Notes: generated by a model not told the origin, from the letters alone. Shown: positions 1 through 5,942, numbered from the stretch's first letter. The stretch is DNA of 6,424 nt from Betaproteobacteria bacterium UBA7395 (GCA_002470165.1 DKNF01000210.1:1-6424), one strand, 5' to 3'. Made by a program: numbers and translations.

Positions 1-1328
1 AGGAACTGCAGGCCGCGGTTGGTGTATTTCTTGGCAATCGAGATCACCAGACGCAGGTTGGCCTCGGTCATCTCGCGCTTGGCGCGGCGGGCCTTGGCTT
101 CGCCGGTGGACATCTGCTTGTTGATGTCCTTCAGTTCCTTCAGCGGAATGCCGATGCGGTCCTGCAGGGCGAGCAGCTTGCGCTGTTCTTCCTGGATATC
201 CGGCGCGCTGCGGGTCAGGATGGCAACGTAGGTCTTCGGGGCGGCGGCGATTTCGGCCTCGACCCAGTCGAGGTTGATTTCGTTGCCCGGGAAGGACTGG
301 ATGAAGTGCTGGCGCGGCATGCGCACGCGGTCAACGCAGATGTTCTGGATCTTGCGTTCGCAGCCGCGAACTTCCTCGACCATGCCGCGCACGCTATCGC
401 ACAGGCGCTCGATGCAGCGCGAGGTGAAGCGGATGTTCATCAGCTCGTCGGACAGCTGCTGTTGCAGCTTGAGGTAGGCCTTGTCCTGCGAGCCCTTGCT
501 GCCAAGGGTCTTCTGCATCTTGGCGTGGATTGCGCGAATGGCCTTGAAGCGTTCCAGGCCTTCGGTCTTCAGTTGCAGCAGCGAGGCTGCAGCGGCGCCG
601 CCGCCTTCTTCACCGCCCTCTTCGTCGTCATCGCTGTCGTCGTCGCTCTCGATGGCGCTGGCTTCGGCTGCCGGCTCTTCCTCGACGGCGTTCGGGTCGA
701 TCAGGCCGTCGATCAGTTCGTCGATGCGCATCTCGTCGGTTTCGACCTTGGCGGCCATGTCGAGGATGTCGGCAATCGTCGTCGGGCAGGCCGAGATGGC
801 CTGGATCATGTGCTTCAGGCCTTCCTCGATGCGCTTGGCGATCTCGATTTCGCCCTCGCGGGTGAGTAGTTCGACCGAGCCCATTTCGCGCATGTACATG
901 CGCACCGGGTCGGTGGTCCGGCCGAATTCGGAATCGACGGTGGACAGTGCCTGTTCGGCCTGGGCTTCGACTTCCTCATCGTCGGCGGCGCCGGCAGCGG
1001 TGTCGGACATCAGCAGGTCTTCGGCAGCCGGGGCTTCGTCGAAGACCTGGATGCTCATTTCGCTGAAGGTCGAAATGATCGCCTCGATCGACTCGGCATC
1101 GACGACATCGTCGGGCAGGTGGTCGTTGATTTCGGCGTAAGTCAGGTAACCGCGTTCCTTGCCCAGCTTGATCAGCGCCTTGAGGCGCATCTTGCGCGCT
1201 TCAGCGTCGAGCGGTTGCGGGGTTTCTGCCATCGCGCCTTCGAGCAGCGCCTTTTCGGCAGCCTTATCCTTGGCCTTGCTGGTGCGAGCCTTGGGAGCTT
1301 CCTTAGCGGTGTCTTTTGCCTTAGCCAT
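1..1328 (-). CDS. rpoD: RNA polymerase sigma factor RpoD (sigma-70), C-terminal part missing at window edge
   Basis: This is the primary housekeeping sigma factor, which directs core RNA polymerase to -10/-35 promoters. About 442 codons lie in the window, starting at the ATG at 1328 and staying open to base 1. After a Lys/Ala-rich N-terminus (MAKAKDTAKEAPKA) comes region 1.1 (about residues 45-110, with LIKLGKERGYLTYAEINDHLP). Region 1.2 starts near residue 140 (DPVRMYMREMGSVELLTREGE). A long non-conserved region follows, with an acidic Asp/Glu run at residues 227-241. Region 2.1 begins near residue 412 (KARRAKREMTEANLRLVISI) and the window ends at the start of region 2.2 (YTNRGLQF). Regions 2.3-4, with the -10 and -35 recognition helices, lie outside. 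It is the last visible gene of the rpsU-yqeY-dnaG-rpoD unit, 46 bases after dnaG. The Shine-Dalgarno is weak. The identity is very secure; only the exact start carries some doubt. Confidence 0.97.
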   Translation of the reverse strand, partial: MAKAKDTAKEAPKARTSKAKDKAAEKALLEGAMAETPQPLDAEARKMRLKALIKLGKERGYLTYAEINDHLPDDVVDAESIEAIISTFSEMSIQVFDEAPAAEDLLMSDTAAGAADDEEVEAQAEQALSTVDSEFGRTTDPVRMYMREMGSVELLTREGEIEIAKRIEEGLKHMIQAISACPTTIADILDMAAKVETDEMRIDELIDGLIDPNAVEEEPAAEASAIESDDDSDDDEEGGEEGGGAAAASLLQLKTEGLERFKAIRAIHAKMQKTLGSKGSQDKAYLKLQQQLSDELMNIRFTSRCIERLCDSVRGMVEEVRGCERKIQNICVDRVRMPRQHFIQSFPGNEINLDWVEAEIAAAPKTYVAILTRSAPDIQEEQRKLLALQDRIGIPLKELKDINKQMSTGEAKARRAKREMTEANLRLVISIAKKYTNRGLQF

Positions 1329-1361
1329 GAACACGATCCATGTAATTGGAGAAAACCGTAA

Positions 1362-1370
1362 ATTTTACCA
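1362..1370 (-). promoter_or_regulatory. Putative extended -10 promoter for rpoD
   Basis: In the short dnaG-rpoD gap the minus strand reads TGGTAAAAT, an extended -10 element (TGn followed by TAAAAT at 1367-1362). No convincing -35 lies about 17 bases upstream, where the sequence is GGGAAA. Transcription would start near 1355 and give a leader of roughly 27 bases. In E. coli rpoD has its own internal promoters besides operon read-through, so a separate promoter here makes sense, but the assignment rests on one motif. Confidence 0.4.
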
Positions 1371-1374
1371 CAAC

Positions 1375-3105
1375 TTAGCTGCGATTTCCCCGGGTGCTTA
1401 GAAACTGGATGTAGGCCTGCTTTTCGGCGGCGGACAGACCGGCGACGCCGAATTGCTGGGCTTTGACCTGTAATTCGGCGAACTGGCGCATCTGTCCGCC
1501 TTCCTGGAGTTTTTCCACGGTGGCGCGGAATTCCGCCTCGGCCTCTTCTTCGTCAAACGGCAGGCCGAGAAGTTCCGACGCCGCGGCCTCGATGATCTGC
1601 TCTTCCGGAAGGCCGCGCAGTTGCTCGCGCAAGGCGGCGTAGCTCTGGCTGCCGTTGCCGGCGCGGACCAGTTCTTGCAGGCGCAGCAGTGCCGGACGCT
1701 CTGGGGTGTCGGGGAGAAGTTCGCCCGGGAGTTGTGCGGCCAGCAGCGGCTTGTGCAGGACGATGCGCAGCAGGTTGCGGGTCAGCGACGGCGCGCTGCG
1801 CCTGGCTTTCGGCGGTGCGGCCGGCGCGTAGGACTTGAGTTCGCACAAGCGCTCGACTTCCTGCTGGGCGAAGCCGCTGGCTTCGGCCAGGCGCTTGACC
1901 AGTTGCAGCCGGAGCAGCGGCGTCGGTAGCTTGAGCAGCAGCGGCTTGGCTTCGTAGATCAGCTTGGCCTTGCCTTCCGAGCTGGTCAGGTCGCAGCGCT
2001 GCGCGAGTTCGCGCAGCAGGAAATCCGACAGCGGCATGGCTTGCGTCACCTGGCGGTCGAATTCGGCCTTGCCGTGCGCGCGGATGAAGCTGTCGGGGTC
2101 GTGCTCGGCGGGCAGAAAGACGAAGCCGATCTGCTTGTTGTCGGCCAGTGCCTCAAGCGCGTTTTCCAGCGCCCGCCAGGCGGCCTTGCGGCCGGCGTTG
2201 TCGCCGTCGAAGCAGAAGACGATGCGGTCGACCTGGCGCAGCAGCTTTTGCACATGCGTCGGCGTCGTTGCTGTGCCGAGGGTGGCGACGGCGTTGCCGA
2301 CGCCGTTCTGGGCCAGCGCGATGACGTCCATGTAGCCCTCGGTGACGATGGCTGTGTTGGTTTCTCGCATGGCCTGGCGGGCCTGCGGCAGACCGAACAG
2401 TTCGCGCCCTTTCTCGAACAGCGGGGTTTCCGGCGAATTCAGGTACTTCGGTTCGCCCTGGTCGATGATGCGCCCGCCGAAGGCGATGATGTCTCCCTTG
2501 GGATTGACGATGGGAATCATCAGTCGATCGCGGAAGCGGTCGTAGCGGCGGCCGGAGTCGTTGTCGATGACCAGTCCGGCGACTTTGAGGTCGTCGCTGT
2601 CGTAGTCGGGAAAGACGCTCTTCAGGCCATTCCAGCCGTCGGGCGCGTAGCCCATGCCGTAGCGGGCGGCGATCTCGCCGCTGAGGCCGCGTTTCTTGCA
2701 GTAGGCGATGGCCTTGTCGGAGCGGCGCAACTGCTCCTTGTACCAGGCGGCAGCGCGACTCATGATTTCGACCAGATTGCGTGCCTGGCCGTATTTTTCC
2801 GGCGAGAAATCGCCACTGTCCGGGACCGTCATGCCGACCCGCGAAGCCAGTTCCTTGACCGCGTCGACAAAGCCAATGCCCTGGTATTCCATGACGAAAC
2901 CGATCGCCGTGCCGTGCGCGCCGCAACCGAAGCAGTGGTAGAACTGCTTGGTCGGGCTGACCGTGAACGACGGGGATTTCTCGTTGTGGAAAGGGCAGCA
3001 GGCGGCGTAATTGGCGCCGGCCTTCTTCAGCGGGACATAGCTGTCGACCAGGTCGACGATGTCGACCCGGGCCAGCAGATCCTGAATGAAGCTTTCCGGG
3101 ATCAC
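1375..3105 (-). CDS. dnaG: DNA primase DnaG
   Basis: DnaG synthesises the short RNA primers for leading- and lagging-strand replication and works with the replicative helicase DnaB. The 576 residues are close to the usual family length. The N-terminal CHC2 zinc-binding domain has ligands C37, H40, C58 and C61 within ACCPFHNEK and HCFGCGAHG. The RNA-polymerase core contains the RFRDRLMIP...GGRI block (about 190-212). The TOPRIM fold has the catalytic glutamate E257 in VTEGYMD and metal-binding acidic residues D300/D302 (FCFDGDNAGRKA) and D336/D338 (HDPDS). The C-terminal part from about 440 is the variable helicase-binding domain. The start codon is GTG at 3105: the protein begins VIPESFIQDLLARVDIVDLV, which fits the family N-terminus, and no in-frame ATG offers an alternative before the zinc domain. 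It lies 7 bases after the yqeY stop with no clear Shine-Dalgarno, so translational coupling is likely. Confidence 0.98.
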   Translation of the reverse strand: MIPESFIQDLLARVDIVDLVDSYVPLKKAGANYAACCPFHNEKSPSFTVSPTKQFYHCFGCGAHGTAIGFVMEYQGIGFVDAVKELASRVGMTVPDSGDFSPEKYGQARNLVEIMSRAAAWYKEQLRRSDKAIAYCKKRGLSGEIAARYGMGYAPDGWNGLKSVFPDYDSDDLKVAGLVIDNDSGRRYDRFRDRLMIPIVNPKGDIIAFGGRIIDQGEPKYLNSPETPLFEKGRELFGLPQARQAMRETNTAIVTEGYMDVIALAQNGVGNAVATLGTATTPTHVQKLLRQVDRIVFCFDGDNAGRKAAWRALENALEALADNKQIGFVFLPAEHDPDSFIRAHGKAEFDRQVTQAMPLSDFLLRELAQRCDLTSSEGKAKLIYEAKPLLLKLPTPLLRLQLVKRLAEASGFAQQEVERLCELKSYAPAAPPKARRSAPSLTRNLLRIVLHKPLLAAQLPGELLPDTPERPALLRLQELVRAGNGSQSYAALREQLRGLPEEQIIEAAASELLGLPFDEEEAEAEFRATVEKLQEGGQMRQFAELQVKAQQFGVAGLSAAEKQAYIQFLSTRGNRS

Positions 3106-3112
3106 GACGCGC

Positions 3113-3559
3113 TTAGCCGGCCAGGGCGGCCTTGACCAGTTTCGAAACCTCGGCCATGTCGGCCTTGCCGGCCAGGCGCGGCTTGAGGACGGCCATCAGC
3201 TTGCCCATGTCGGCCGGTCCGCTGGCGCCGGTTTCGGCGACTGCTGCGGCAACGGCGGCGGCGGTTTCCTCGGTGCTCATCTTTTCCGGCAGGTAGGCGG
3301 CGAGGATGGCGATTTCGGCCTGTTCGGCGTCGGCCAGGTCCTGGCGGGCGGCGGCCTGGTACTGGGCGACGCTGTCCTTGCGCTGCTTGACCAGCTTTTC
3401 GATGACGGCGGCGACGGCGGCATCGTCGAGTTCGACGCGCTCGTCGACTTCCTTCTGCTTGATCGCGGCGAGCAGCAGGCGGATGGTCGCCAGGCGGGTC
3501 GCTTCCTTGGCCTTCATGGCCGTTTTCATGTCTTCGGTGATGCGTGCTTTCAGGCTCAT
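3113..3559 (-). CDS. yqeY: GatB/YqeY-domain protein
   Basis: This 148-residue protein belongs to the YqeY family, which resembles the C-terminal tRNA-interacting domain of the amidotransferase subunit GatB. It is usually a stand-alone small protein, and its exact role is not established. A function linked to tRNA or tRNA-dependent amidation is inferred from homology only. Typical features are the start MSLKARITEDMKTAMKAKE, the segment TIRLLLAAIKQKEVDER, ILAAYLPEKMS (about residues 84-94), and the C-terminal GKLMAVLKPRLAGKADM, all helical in this family. The ATG at 3559 is preceded by AGG about seven bases upstream, a moderate Shine-Dalgarno. It sits between the rpsU terminator and dnaG, with only 7 bases before the dnaG GTG, so it is very probably cotranscribed with dnaG and rpoD. 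Confidence 0.93.
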   Translation of the reverse strand: MSLKARITEDMKTAMKAKEATRLATIRLLLAAIKQKEVDERVELDDAAVAAVIEKLVKQRKDSVAQYQAAARQDLADAEQAEIAILAAYLPEKMSTEETAAAVAAAVAETGASGPADMGKLMAVLKPRLAGKADMAEVSKLVKAALAG

Positions 3560-3594
3560 GGCTTACCTGGGTGAAGTTCGGCGGTAAAAAACAC

Positions 3595-3626
3595 AAAGCC
3601 GCCAGCTTTTGAGGGCGGGCGGCTTT
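3595..3626. terminator. Intrinsic (possibly attenuating) terminator after rpsU
   Basis: A 9-bp perfect stem pairs 3595-3603 (AAAGCCGCC) with 3618-3626 (GGCGGCTTT) across a 14-base loop that can form a few more G-C pairs. On the minus strand, the direction of rpsU, the stem is followed by GTGTTTTTT. On the plus strand it is followed by TTATTTTG, so it may act in both directions. It lies 25 bases after the rpsU stop and 36 bases before the yqeY start. The E. coli operon has a terminator at the equivalent place between rpsU and dnaG that lowers expression of primase and sigma relative to S21. The same partial read-through is inferred here, because no clear promoter is visible between this site and yqeY. 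Confidence 0.85.
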
Positions 3627-3651
3627 TATTTTGCAGCAAAGGCGTACTCGA

Positions 3652-3864
3652 TCAGTACATCTTCGGCGGCAGGGTCAGGCTGCGGAGGCGCTTGTTCTGG
3701 CGTTTGACGGCAGCAGCAGCCTTGCGCTTGCGCTCGGCGGTGGGCTTTTCGTAAAACTCACGGGCGCGCAGCTCGGTCAGGAGGCCCGTCTTCTCGACAG
3801 TGCGCTTGAAGCGGCGAATGGCCACCTCGAACGGCTCGTTTTCCTTGACACGAATGTTCGGCAT
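3652..3864 (-). CDS. rpsU: 30S ribosomal protein S21
   Basis: S21 is a small basic protein of the 30S subunit. It sits near the 3' end of 16S rRNA and helps mRNA base-pair during initiation. The 70-residue protein has the family hallmarks: N-terminal [18 protein letters not shown], central [14 protein letters not shown] (about 39-52), and a Lys/Arg-rich tail ending PPKMY. I chose the ATG at 3864 ([13 protein letters not shown]) over an in-frame GTG three codons upstream, because that GTG is part of the Shine-Dalgarno itself (AAGGGGGTGAT) and S21 proteins start with MP-I-VKENE. It is the promoter-proximal gene of the operon, followed by a terminator, and it diverges from tsaD. Confidence 0.97.
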   Translation of the reverse strand: MPNIRVKENEPFEVAIRRFKRTVEKTGLLTELRAREFYEKPTAERKRKAAAAVKRQNKRLRSLTLPPKMY

Positions 3865-3868
3865 ATAA

Positions 3869-3879
3869 ATCACCCCCTT
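3869..3879 (-). promoter_or_regulatory. Very strong Shine-Dalgarno of rpsU
   Basis: Minus-strand AAGGGGGTGAT matches the full complement of the 16S rRNA 3' end (AAGGAGGTGAT) at 10 of 11 positions. It ends four bases before the ATG at 3864. It decides the start: the upstream GTG at 3871-3873 lies inside this motif and cannot be the initiation codon. Such an extended match predicts very high initiation, as expected for a ribosomal protein. Confidence 0.85.
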
Positions 3880-3953
3880 CCGTTAGGCGCCTGCCAGGTC
3901 AAGTAAACGGCAGTGCGCGCAAAAATGATTCCGCATTTCGCGGACAGCCAAAC

Positions 3954-3983
3954 ATTCTATGCGAGATCGGCTCGGTCGATCAA
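3954..3983 (-). promoter_or_regulatory. Sigma-70 promoter of rpsU operon
   Basis: On the minus strand, TTGATC (3983-3978, four of six consensus bases) and TAGAAT (3959-3954, five of six) are separated by 18 bases. Transcription would start near 3947 and leave a leader of about 83 bases before rpsU. This is the best -35/-10 pair upstream of the operon. The gene after next but one in the same unit, rpoD, encodes the sigma factor that would read it. Confidence 0.7.
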
Positions 3984-3984
3984 G

Positions 3985-3993
3985 TGCTAAAAT
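3985..3993 (+). promoter_or_regulatory. Extended -10 promoter of tsaD
   Basis: The plus strand reads TGCTAAAAT, an extended -10 (TGn plus TAAAAT at 3988-3993). No good -35 is seen 17 bases upstream (GATCGG). The expected start site, six to eight bases downstream, falls at about 4000-4002, right at the tsaD ATG. It is separated by four bases from the -35 of the divergent rpsU promoter. Confidence 0.6.
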
Positions 3994-4001
3994 GCGCGCC
4001 C

Positions 4002-5033
4002 ATGTTGATCCTCGGTGTTGAATCTTCCTGCGACGAAACCGGTATCGCGCTTTACGACAGTGAAGCCGGCCTGCTCGCGCATGCGCTGCACTCGCAGGTG
4101 GCGATGCACGCCGAGTACGGTGGCGTCGTTCCCGAACTGGCGTCGCGCGACCACATCCGGCGTGTTGTTCCGCTGCTGCGGACAGCGCTGGCGCAGGCCG
4201 GCCGCAGTCTGGCCGAGGTCGATGCCGTCGCCTACACGCGCGGGCCCGGCCTGTCAGGCGCGCTGCTGGTCGGCTGCGCCTTTGCCGAGGCGCTGGCGCT
4301 GGCACTCGACAAGCCGACCATCCCCGTGCACCACCTCGAAGGGCATCTGCTGTCGCCGCTGCTGTCGGCGGATCCGCCGGCTTTCCCGTTCATCGCCCTG
4401 CTGGTGTCCGGCGGTCACACGCAATTGATGAAGGTGACCGGCGTCGGTGAGTACGAACTGCTCGGCGAGACGCTTGACGACGCCGCCGGCGAAGCCTTCG
4501 ACAAGAGCGCCAAACTGCTCGGGCTGCCTTATCCTGGGGGTGCCTTGCTGTCGCAACTGGCCGAGCGCGGCGATCCGGAAAAATACAGCCTGCCGCGGCC
4601 GATGCTGCATTCCGCCGACCTCAACTTCAGCTTCTCCGGTTTGAAGACGGCGGTGCTGACACTGGTGCGTGAGCAGGCCGAGCCGCTGAGCGACGACTTT
4701 CGGGCTGACGCGGCGCGGGCTTTTCAGGAAGCCATCGTCGAGGTGCTGGTGAAAAAGTCGCTGAAGGCGCTGAAGCAGACCGGCCTCAAGCGCCTGGTCG
4801 TGGCCGGCGGCGTCGGTGCCAACCGGCAGTTGCGGGCGATGCTCGACGATGAGGCGAAGCGCAAGCGCTTCCGCGTGCATTACCCGGAACTGGCCTTCTG
4901 TACCGACAACGGCGCCATGATCGCGCTGGCCGGTTGCCTCAGATTGCAGGCCGGTTCCACGGCCAAGCCGGCCGGCAGTTTCAGCGTGCAGCCGCGCTGG
5001 CCGTTGATGCAGATGACGGAAAAGTCGAGCTGA
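4002..5033 (+). CDS. tsaD: tRNA N6-threonylcarbamoyladenosine transferase TsaD
   Basis: TsaD (also called Gcp, YgjD or Kae1) transfers the threonylcarbamoyl group from TsaC-made threonylcarbamoyl-AMP to adenine 37 of ANN-decoding tRNAs, together with TsaB and TsaE, in the cytoplasm. The 343-residue protein has the ASKHA-type N-terminus [19 protein letters not shown] with D11 and E12. It also has [14 protein letters not shown] (78-91), metal ligands H111 and H115 in [15 protein letters not shown] (133-141), FSFSGLKTA (209-217), [13 protein letters not shown] (266-278) and the third ligand D302 in TDNGAM. The ATG at 4002 gives the standard family start; an in-frame GTG at 3984 lies in the promoter and is rejected. 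There is no Shine-Dalgarno (GCGCGCCC precedes ATG), which agrees with a leaderless message. It diverges from rpsU. Its 3' end is overlapped by an antisense Cys-rich frame, and no convincing terminator follows. Confidence 0.98.
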   Translation: MLILGVESSCDETGIALYDSEAGLLAHALHSQVAMHAEYGGVVPELASRDHIRRVVPLLRTALAQAGRSLAEVDAVAYTRGPGLSGALLVGCAFAEALALALDKPTIPVHHLEGHLLSPLLSADPPAFPFIALLVSGGHTQLMKVTGVGEYELLGETLDDAAGEAFDKSAKLLGLPYPGGALLSQLAERGDPEKYSLPRPMLHSADLNFSFSGLKTAVLTLVREQAEPLSDDFRADAARAFQEAIVEVLVKKSLKALKQTGLKRLVVAGGVGANRQLRAMLDDEAKRKRFRVHYPELAFCTDNGAMIALAGCLRLQAGSTAKPAGSFSVQPRWPLMQMTEKSS

Positions 5034-5095
5034 TTCCTGCGTTTCGGGCATTTTCGACACGCCGGCTTCTTGCCGCAACAGTCCTTTTTACCCAT
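4880..5095 (-). CDS. Hypothetical small Lys/Cys-rich protein, 3' half antisense to tsaD
   Basis: This 71-codon frame starts at the ATG at 5095 with [20 protein letters not shown]. Four cysteines (C6, C7, C13, C16) in a CC-x5-C-x2-CP arrangement among lysines and arginines suggest a small metal-binding or nucleic-acid-binding peptide. From about residue 22 the frame runs antisense through the last 154 bases of tsaD ([16 protein letters not shown]...), where its sequence is dictated by tsaD, so the tail may be unselected. It starts 13 bases after the stop of another small frame (5109-5201). It lacks a Shine-Dalgarno (GCCGCCGGCCGCC precedes the ATG), so it would need translational coupling. I cannot name a family. 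The N-terminal 20 residues look too biased in composition to be an ordinary shadow, but an unexpressed frame remains possible. Confidence 0.4.
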   Translation of the reverse strand: MGKKDCCGKKPACRKCPKRRNQLDFSVICINGQRGCTLKLPAGLAVEPACNLRQPASAIMAPLSVQKASSG

Positions 5096-5108
5096 GGCGG
5101 CCGGCGGC

Positions 5109-5201
5109 TCAGAAGTTTTCCGGCAGGCTGGCGAAGACGTCGAGGTAGTTTTCCCAGGGCGCTTCGTCGCCGATCAGGGATTGAATGAGGCGGTTGAGCA
5201 T
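5109..5201 (-). CDS. Hypothetical 30-residue small protein with strong ribosome binding site
   Basis: This 30-codon frame begins MLNRLIQSLIGDEAPWENY and ends SLPENF followed by TGA. Minus-strand CAGGAGA lies five bases before the ATG, the best-spaced Shine-Dalgarno among the smaller genes here apart from rpsU. The peptide is acidic, with an N-terminal stretch that could be an amphipathic helix (LNRLIQSLIG), then GDEAPW and a short C-terminal segment. There is no membrane span or signal peptide. It lies 92 bases downstream of the plsY stop on the same strand and 13 bases upstream of the Cys-rich frame at 4880-5095, so the two could form a tiny operon or the tail of the plsY transcript. I do not recognise it. 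A translated small protein is the leading reading because of the ribosome binding site; a regulatory leader peptide is the alternative. Confidence 0.55.
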   Translation of the reverse strand: MLNRLIQSLIGDEAPWENYLDVFASLPENF

Positions 5202-5206
5202 ATTGG

Positions 5207-5211
5207 TCTCC
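5207..5211 (-). promoter_or_regulatory. Shine-Dalgarno of the 30-codon small ORF
   Basis: Minus-strand GGAGA (within ACAGGAGACC) lies five bases upstream of the ATG at 5201. It is the main evidence that this short frame is translated. Confidence 0.6.
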
Positions 5212-5231
5212 TGTGCGTTGCTGACCTGCTC

Positions 5232-5261
5232 ACTTTAGGCAAGCTCAGCGCTGGCGACCAA
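5232..5261 (-). promoter_or_regulatory. Possible promoter of the small ORF pair
   Basis: On the minus strand, TTGGTC (5261-5256) and TAAAGT (5237-5232) are 18 bases apart, each matching consensus at about four of six positions. Transcription would start near 5225 and leave a leader of about 24 bases before the small ORF at 5201. The motif is weak, and cotranscription from plsY would make it unnecessary. Confidence 0.25.
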
Positions 5262-5293
5262 TCGATTTTCTGCATCCGGCCGATGTCTTGCCG

Positions 5294-5890
5294 CTATCCC
5301 TTCTTCTTGCTGCCGATCTTGCTTTCCTGGCCGGCCATCAGGCGTTGCAGGTTCTGCCAGTGCTTGATGATCAGGGCCATGGCGATGATGCCGACGACGG
5401 CAAACTGACCGTTGGTGCCGTGCATCAGCGCCGAGTACAGCGGTGCGGTGCCGGCGGCGATCAGGGCGGCGAGCGAGGAATAGCGCGACACATAGGCGAC
5501 CAGCAGCCAGGTGCCGAGGACCATCAGGCCGAGGATGGGATCGAGCGCGAGCAGCGCGCCGGCGCCGGTGGCAACGCCCTTGCCGCCCTTGAATTTGAGG
5601 AAGATCGGGAACAGGTGGCCGAAGAACACGGCCAGTGCGACGAAGCCGACGGTCATGCCGGAGAGTTCGGCCTGCTGTGCGAGGAAGACGGCCAGCCAGC
5701 CTTTGAGGGCGTCGCCGATCAAAGTGAACAGGGCGGCTTTCTTGTTGCCGCTGCGCAGCACGTTGGTCGCGCCGGGGTTGCCCGAACCGTAGGTGCGCGG
5801 GTCGGCGAGGCCGAACAGCTTCGACGAAATCATCGCGAAGGGCACGGAGCCAAGCAGGTAGGCAGCAAGGATGGCGAGCAGGATTTCCAT
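5294..5890 (-). CDS. plsY: Acyl-phosphate:glycerol-3-phosphate acyltransferase PlsY
   Basis: PlsY (YgiH family) is an inner-membrane enzyme. It moves an acyl chain from acyl-phosphate, made by PlsX, to glycerol-3-phosphate to form lysophosphatidic acid, the first step of phospholipid synthesis. The 198 residues form several hydrophobic segments, beginning with ILLAILAAYLLGSVPFAMI near the N-terminus. The three family motifs are present: GSGNPGATNVLR (35-46), GHLFPIFLKFKGGKGVATG (91-109) and a C-terminal HWQNLQRLMAGQESKIG (177-193). The C-terminus is basic (KKKG). I chose the ATG at 5890 (MEILLAILAAY): the frame stays open upstream to 5944, but that extension (MIRGVKFAAIVPPRP) overlaps the promoter region and is not family-like. 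It diverges from folB, and two small ORFs follow on the same strand. Confidence 0.97.
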   Translation of the reverse strand: MEILLAILAAYLLGSVPFAMISSKLFGLADPRTYGSGNPGATNVLRSGNKKAALFTLIGDALKGWLAVFLAQQAELSGMTVGFVALAVFFGHLFPIFLKFKGGKGVATGAGALLALDPILGLMVLGTWLLVAYVSRYSSLAALIAAGTAPLYSALMHGTNGQFAVVGIIAMALIIKHWQNLQRLMAGQESKIGSKKKG

Positions 5891-5911
5891 GGGTTTTGGC
5901 GGTCTCGGAGG

Positions 5912-5917
5912 TACAAT
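5912..5917 (+). promoter_or_regulatory. Putative -10 of folB
   Basis: Plus-strand TACAAT (five of six consensus bases) lies about 40 bases before the folB ATG, giving a start near 5924 and a leader of about 34 bases. No clear -35 is found at the expected distance. Confidence 0.4.
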
Positions 5918-5925
5918 CGCGGCGA

Positions 5926-5931
5926 ATTTTA
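5926..5931 (-). promoter_or_regulatory. Putative -10 of plsY
   Basis: Minus-strand TAAAAT, in the context GGTGTAAAATTC, matches the -10 consensus at five of six bases and lies 35 bases before the plsY ATG. A -35 is not obvious; the expected position falls inside the palindrome at 5943-5954. The folB -10 on the other strand is only eight bases away, so the two promoters face in opposite directions over the same DNA. Confidence 0.4.
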
Positions 5932-5942
5932 CACCCCGGATC

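Noticed and set aside
306..1140. Two long plus-strand frames (187 and 219 codons) opposite rpoD
   Set aside because: Both are antisense to the clearly conserved RpoD. Low-complexity Ser/Ala and Ala/Leu/Asp runs mirror the acidic non-conserved region of RpoD.
1375..1440. Heat-shock (sigma-32) promoter for rpoD inside the end of dnaG, as known in E. coli
   Set aside because: I looked for CTTGAA and CCCCAT-like boxes near the dnaG 3' end; CCCGGGGAAAT is the closest and does not fit.
2041..3135. 364-codon open frame on the plus strand opposite dnaG
   Set aside because: It is fully antisense to a certain primase gene. Its Asp/Val/Gly-rich sequence is what GC-rich codons give on the opposite strand, and no domain is recognisable.
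3984..4001. GTG at 3984 as a longer start for tsaD
   Set aside because: The extra residues (MLKCAP) are not family-like, and the codons form part of the extended -10 promoter.
4254..5078. 274-codon minus-strand frame opposite tsaD
   Set aside because: It is a shadow of tsaD, rich in Arg/Gln/His, with no start signal. Only the separate frame at 4880-5095, with its Cys-rich start outside tsaD, was kept.
5063..5089. Possible terminator after tsaD (CGGC-TTCTT-GCCG then a T-run)
   Set aside because: The stem is only four base pairs and is separated by eight bases from the T-run; too weak to call.
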